From the NCBI GenBank assembly GCA_010027295.1, contig RGVM01000010.1, positions 1 through 16,439 of the forward strand: DNA of 16,439 nt. The letters run 5' to 3'. The position numbers and the translations under genes were made by a program. Below, in pieces: positions 13,932 through 16,439 of the stretch. The notes beneath the pieces are model-generated. The model was not told where the DNA came from. It worked only from the letters and a program-made list of their open reading frames with translations, and made no database searches. The first letter of the stretch is position 1, and each line of letters begins with the position of its first letter. This stretch comes from Chitinophagia bacterium (GTDB lineage: Bacteria; Bacteroidota; Bacteroidia; Chitinophagales; Chitinophagaceae).

Positions 13932-14279
13932 ATGGCCATCAAGATTACGGATGAATGCATCAACTGCGGAGCCTGCGAACCCGAATGCCCGAACAACGCC
14001 ATCTATGAAGGCGGCGTCGAATGGGCGATTGCCGACGGTACGACCGTGAAGGGCAGCGTCCAGCTCATGGACGGCTCGTCCATGGATGCCGACCAGAAGA
14101 ACGCCCCCATCAGCAACGATACCTACTACATCGTGCCCAATAAGTGCACCGAATGCCAGGGTTTCCACGAGGAACCTCAATGCGCCGCCGTCTGTCCCGT
14201 CGACTGCTGCGTGCCGGACGACATGTACCAGGAGACCGTCGAGGAACTCATGGCCAAAAAGGAAAAACTGCATATCTGA
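13932..14279 (+). CDS. 2[4Fe-4S] ferredoxin, Allochromatium/YfhL type
   Basis: A 115-residue protein with two cluster motifs. The first is [12 protein letters not shown], with C9, C12, C15 and C19. The second is C72-x2-C75-x8-C84-x3-C88-P; the eight-residue gap (QGFHEEPQ) is the mark of the Allochromatium vinosum type, known for very low and unequal cluster potentials. About 50 residues separate the motifs, more than in clostridial ferredoxins. It carries single electrons in the cytoplasm. The adjacent divergent reductase uses NADPH in known family members, so a direct partnership is unproven; IspH, which needs reduced [4Fe-4S] donors, is another possible client. Confidence 0.9.
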   Translation: MAIKITDECINCGACEPECPNNAIYEGGVEWAIADGTTVKGSVQLMDGSSMDADQKNAPISNDTYYIVPNKCTECQGFHEEPQCAAVCPVDCCVPDDMYQETVEELMAKKEKLHI

Positions 14280-14340
14280 CAGCCTATTCCCGGATGGCCG
14301 GGCGTATGTCGGGCACATGCACCGGAGGGGTGGAAGTCGG

Positions 14341-14348
14341 TATCTTTG
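14341..14348 (+). promoter_or_regulatory. Candidate Bacteroidota -7 element for the lipoprotein gene (TATCTTTG)
   Basis: TATCTTTG is an exact TAnnTTTG match ending 23 nt before the ATG at 14372. A matching TTTG is not visible at -33. The position is sensible for a promoter of the lipoprotein, ddl and PASTA genes. Confidence 0.45.
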
Positions 14349-14371
14349 CCCGACGGTTCCGCCCCTTTCGT

Positions 14372-14872
14372 ATGCCAAGATCCTCTATGATGTGCCAACA
14401 ACTTCCCCTACGATTGCTACCCCTGCTGGTGCTCGCTTCCTGCCAATTCATCTTCCCTCCCAAGGAGAAGCGGCAGGAAACCCTCAACAAGCTCCTGCAG
14501 GCGGATGCGGACTTCTCCACGATGGTGCGTGACTCGGGCTACCGGATGGCTTTCCTTGAGTACATGGAAAACGACGCCGTGCTCCTTCGCAATCACTACC
14601 TGCCCTTCGAAGGGGCGGATGCGGTCAAATACCTTACGGGACTCGACGAATCCTCCTTCACAATGAACTGGGAACCCCAGGGCGGTGATGTCGCGGAATC
14701 GGAGGACCTTGGCTATACATGGGGCGTCTACACCCTGACGACAGCCTCCGGAACCCAGAAAGGCAATTATACAACAGTATGGCGCAGGCAGAAGGACGGG
14801 CGTTGGAAGGTCGTACTGGATGCGAATACCCAGGGGGCCGATCCGGTGGCGGCCGAACCATCGGGTCAATGA
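14372..14872 (+). CDS. DUF4440/SnoaL-like lipoprotein
   Basis: A 166-residue protein from the ATG at 14372 (14387 and 14390 are alternatives). A lipoprotein signal peptide ends in LVLASC with the lipidated Cys at residue 24. The mature part resembles the DUF4440/NTF2-like fold: a helix around LLQADADFSTMVRDSG, then strands, ending in YTTVWRRQKDGRWKVVLDA, a typical DUF4440 terminus. It is probably anchored in the envelope. The fold binds small ligands or acts as an enzyme scaffold in other proteins, but no specific function can be given. It is followed by ddl after 50 nt. Confidence 0.78.
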   Translation: MPRSSMMCQQLPLRLLPLLVLASCQFIFPPKEKRQETLNKLLQADADFSTMVRDSGYRMAFLEYMENDAVLLRNHYLPFEGADAVKYLTGLDESSFTMNWEPQGGDVAESEDLGYTWGVYTLTTASGTQKGNYTTVWRRQKDGRWKVVLDANTQGADPVAAEPSGQ

Positions 14873-14922
14873 CATCGGACGAAGGCGAATCCCCGTAACA
14901 CCTGACCGATCAAATCCATGCC

Positions 14923-15918
14923 ATGCCCAAACCCCGCATAGCCCTTGTCACCGGCGGATACTCCTCGGAAGCGAAGATTTCATACAAGAGCGTGGAGACC
15001 GTTGACCGCCACCTCGACAGGGGGCGATATGACGTCTGGAAGATCGACATCACGCCGGAGGGATGGACGCACACGGATGCTGCTGGCCGACGCTACGAGG
15101 TCGACCGCTCCGACTTCTCCCTCTCCCTCCCGGATGGACACATACGCTTCGATGCCGCTTTCATCGTCATCCATGGTACGCCCGGCGAGGACGGCAGGCT
15201 GCAGGGTTATTTCGACATGGTGGGCATGCCCTACACATCCTGCGACGCCGCCACCTCCGCCATCACCTTCAACAAGCGCTACACGGTCGCCGTCGCAGCC
15301 TTCTCGGGCATCCGAACGGCAAGGTCTCTACACCTGTTCCGCGACAGGCCACTCGCCCCGGAGCAGATATGCGCAGCCCTTACGATGCCCGTCTTCGTAA
15401 AGCCCAACAACGGAGGCTCCAGCATAGGCATGAGCAAGGTTACCGCTCCGGCAGACCTCCCCGCCGCACTAGAGAAGGCGTTCCTGGAAGATGACCAGGT
15501 CCTCGTCGAGGAGTTCATCCGCGGACGCGAGTTCACCATTGGTGTCTTCCGGAGCGATGGCCGCATCGTCACGCTCCCCTTCACCGAGATCCTGACCCAC
15601 AATGAGTTCTTCGACTACGAAGCCAAGTACCAGGGCCGTTCCAGCGAGGTCACGCCCGCCGTATGCCCCGAATCGGTCGCCGACAAAGTGCGCGACACGG
15701 CCGCCCGGGTGTATGAGATCTTCAACTGCCGGGGTGTCGTCCGGATGGACTTCATATACGATGAACAAGTCCAGGAACCCTTCCTCCTCGAGATCAACTC
15801 CATCCCAGGACAAAGCAGCCTAAGCATCGTACCCCAGCAGGTGCGGGCGATGGGCTGGGACCTGACCGACTTCTACTCCCGCCTTGCCGATGAGGCTCTG
15901 TCTCGCCGCAACACCTGA
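14923..15918 (+). CDS. ddl: D-alanine--D-alanine ligase
   Basis: A 331-residue ATP-grasp ligase that joins two D-Ala with ATP for peptidoglycan precursors. Landmarks are the N-terminal IALVTGGYSSEAKISYKS (the GG-xSxE motif of Ddl), VIHGTPGEDGRLQGYFDMVG, FVKPNNGGSSIGMSKV (ATP-binding loop), VEEFIRGREFTIGVF, EVTPAVCP, GVVRMDFIYDE and EINSIPGQSSLSIVP with the metal-binding Glu and Asn. The length is slightly above the roughly 306 residues of E. coli DdlB. It lies 18 nt ahead of the PASTA protein, an order often seen in Bacteroidota, which suggests one cell-wall transcription unit. Confidence 0.95.
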   Translation: MPKPRIALVTGGYSSEAKISYKSVETVDRHLDRGRYDVWKIDITPEGWTHTDAAGRRYEVDRSDFSLSLPDGHIRFDAAFIVIHGTPGEDGRLQGYFDMVGMPYTSCDAATSAITFNKRYTVAVAAFSGIRTARSLHLFRDRPLAPEQICAALTMPVFVKPNNGGSSIGMSKVTAPADLPAALEKAFLEDDQVLVEEFIRGREFTIGVFRSDGRIVTLPFTEILTHNEFFDYEAKYQGRSSEVTPAVCPESVADKVRDTAARVYEIFNCRGVVRMDFIYDEQVQEPFLLEINSIPGQSSLSIVPQQVRAMGWDLTDFYSRLADEALSRRNT

Positions 15919-15936
15919 CCCGAAAAACACCCCCGC

Positions 15937-16439
15937 GTGTTCGAAAATCTGACATCGAAACCCCTGTGGGTGAACATCCTCACCGCCGTAGGCCTATCGG
16001 TCCTGGCAGTCCTCCTCTTCTTCTTGACGCTGGATTTCTTCACAAAGCATGGTGACTACCTGCGCGTGCCCGACATGAAAGGGAAGAATATCCAGCTGGC
16101 CACGCGCGAACTCGAGGCCGCCGGATTCGAAGTGCTGGTGCAGGACTCCGTCTACTACGACACGGTGCCTCCCCTCACCATCATGAAGCAGTTCCCCGAC
16201 CCGGACGCCACCGTCAAGGTCAACCGCACCATCTACCTGACCGTCAACCGCCTCACTCCGCCGATGGTCCAGATGCCCAACCTGCTCGGCATGACCTTCC
16301 GCAATGCCGAGCTCGAGCTCAGGGCTCGGGGTTTCCGCCTCGGCGACACCGTCTATGTCCCCGACATCGCACGCAACGCCGTGAGGGACCAGCTCGTGAA
16401 CGGCGCCAGTGTCAAAGGCGGGAGCGACGTCCCAATGGG
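15937..16439 (+). CDS. Membrane-anchored PASTA-domain protein (partial, GTG start)
   Basis: The frame opens at GTG 15937 and runs off the window after 167 codons; no ATG is available nearby and the sequence fits from this point. Residues about 12-34 form one membrane segment (VNILTAVGLSVLAVLLFFLTLDFF). PASTA domains follow: the first from about residue 44 (VPDMKGKNIQLATRELEAAGF), the second from about 113 (MPNLLGMTFRNAELELRARGF). PASTA domains bind peptidoglycan stem peptides or muropeptides. Unlike Gram-positive PASTA kinases, there is no kinase domain: the cytoplasmic part is only about ten residues. Its position just after ddl suggests a cell-wall role. The C-terminus is not in the window. 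Confidence 0.88.
   Translation, partial: MFENLTSKPLWVNILTAVGLSVLAVLLFFLTLDFFTKHGDYLRVPDMKGKNIQLATRELEAAGFEVLVQDSVYYDTVPPLTIMKQFPDPDATVKVNRTIYLTVNRLTPPMVQMPNLLGMTFRNAELELRARGFRLGDTVYVPDIARNAVRDQLVNGASVKGGSDVPM

Overview
The window looks like a chromosomal segment of a GC-rich Bacteroidota, most likely Chitinophagaceae or a close relative. Several things point there: an HYC_CC_PP-type protein, HMA proteins with a KLHxCCQY tail, the long (about 409-residue) form of IspH, the order Ddl then PASTA protein, and TAnnTTTG motifs (the Bacteroidota -7 element) just ahead of several starts. The organism is inferred from gene content, not from a search.

Left part (1-3353): a metal-handling locus. A truncated reverse-strand gene for an exported protein leaves the window at its left edge. 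Divergent from it run an HYC_CC_PP protein, a periplasmic HMA protein with a Cys-rich metallothionein-like tail made of two 31-residue repeats, a second periplasmic HMA protein, a predicted outer-membrane beta-barrel and a TlpA-like thioredoxin. Together they suggest capture or buffering of a soft metal (Cu or Hg are the obvious candidates) in the envelope. The thioredoxin gene loses its homology near 3320.

Junction (about 3320-3500): a 45-nt reverse-strand 3' half of tRNA-Ala(CGC), starting exactly at the anticodon loop and ending in CCA. It is surrounded by short direct repeats. This looks like an attachment-site scar of a tRNA-targeting integrative element.

Middle part (3518-9556): reverse-strand surface-polysaccharide genes (a Gfo/Idh/MocA oxidoreductase overlapping a polyprenyl glycosylphosphotransferase, then a GNAT-like acyltransferase). 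Divergent from these is a frameshifted CMP kinase gene, followed on the reverse strand by a deaminase with a signal peptide and ispH.

Right part (9557-16439): an intergenic array of five 19-bp repeats, a cytoplasmic GH13 glycosidase with a nine-G tract, a bidirectional hairpin, a periplasmic HtrA/DegP protease, a LuxC-type acyl-CoA reductase divergent from a 2[4Fe-4S] ferredoxin, a DUF4440-like lipoprotein, D-Ala-D-Ala ligase, and the start of a membrane-anchored PASTA protein with a GTG start. This part is mostly ordinary core genome. The items most worth a second look are the Cys-rich HMA protein, the tRNA scar, the broken cmk, the exported deaminase, the 19-bp array and the G tract.
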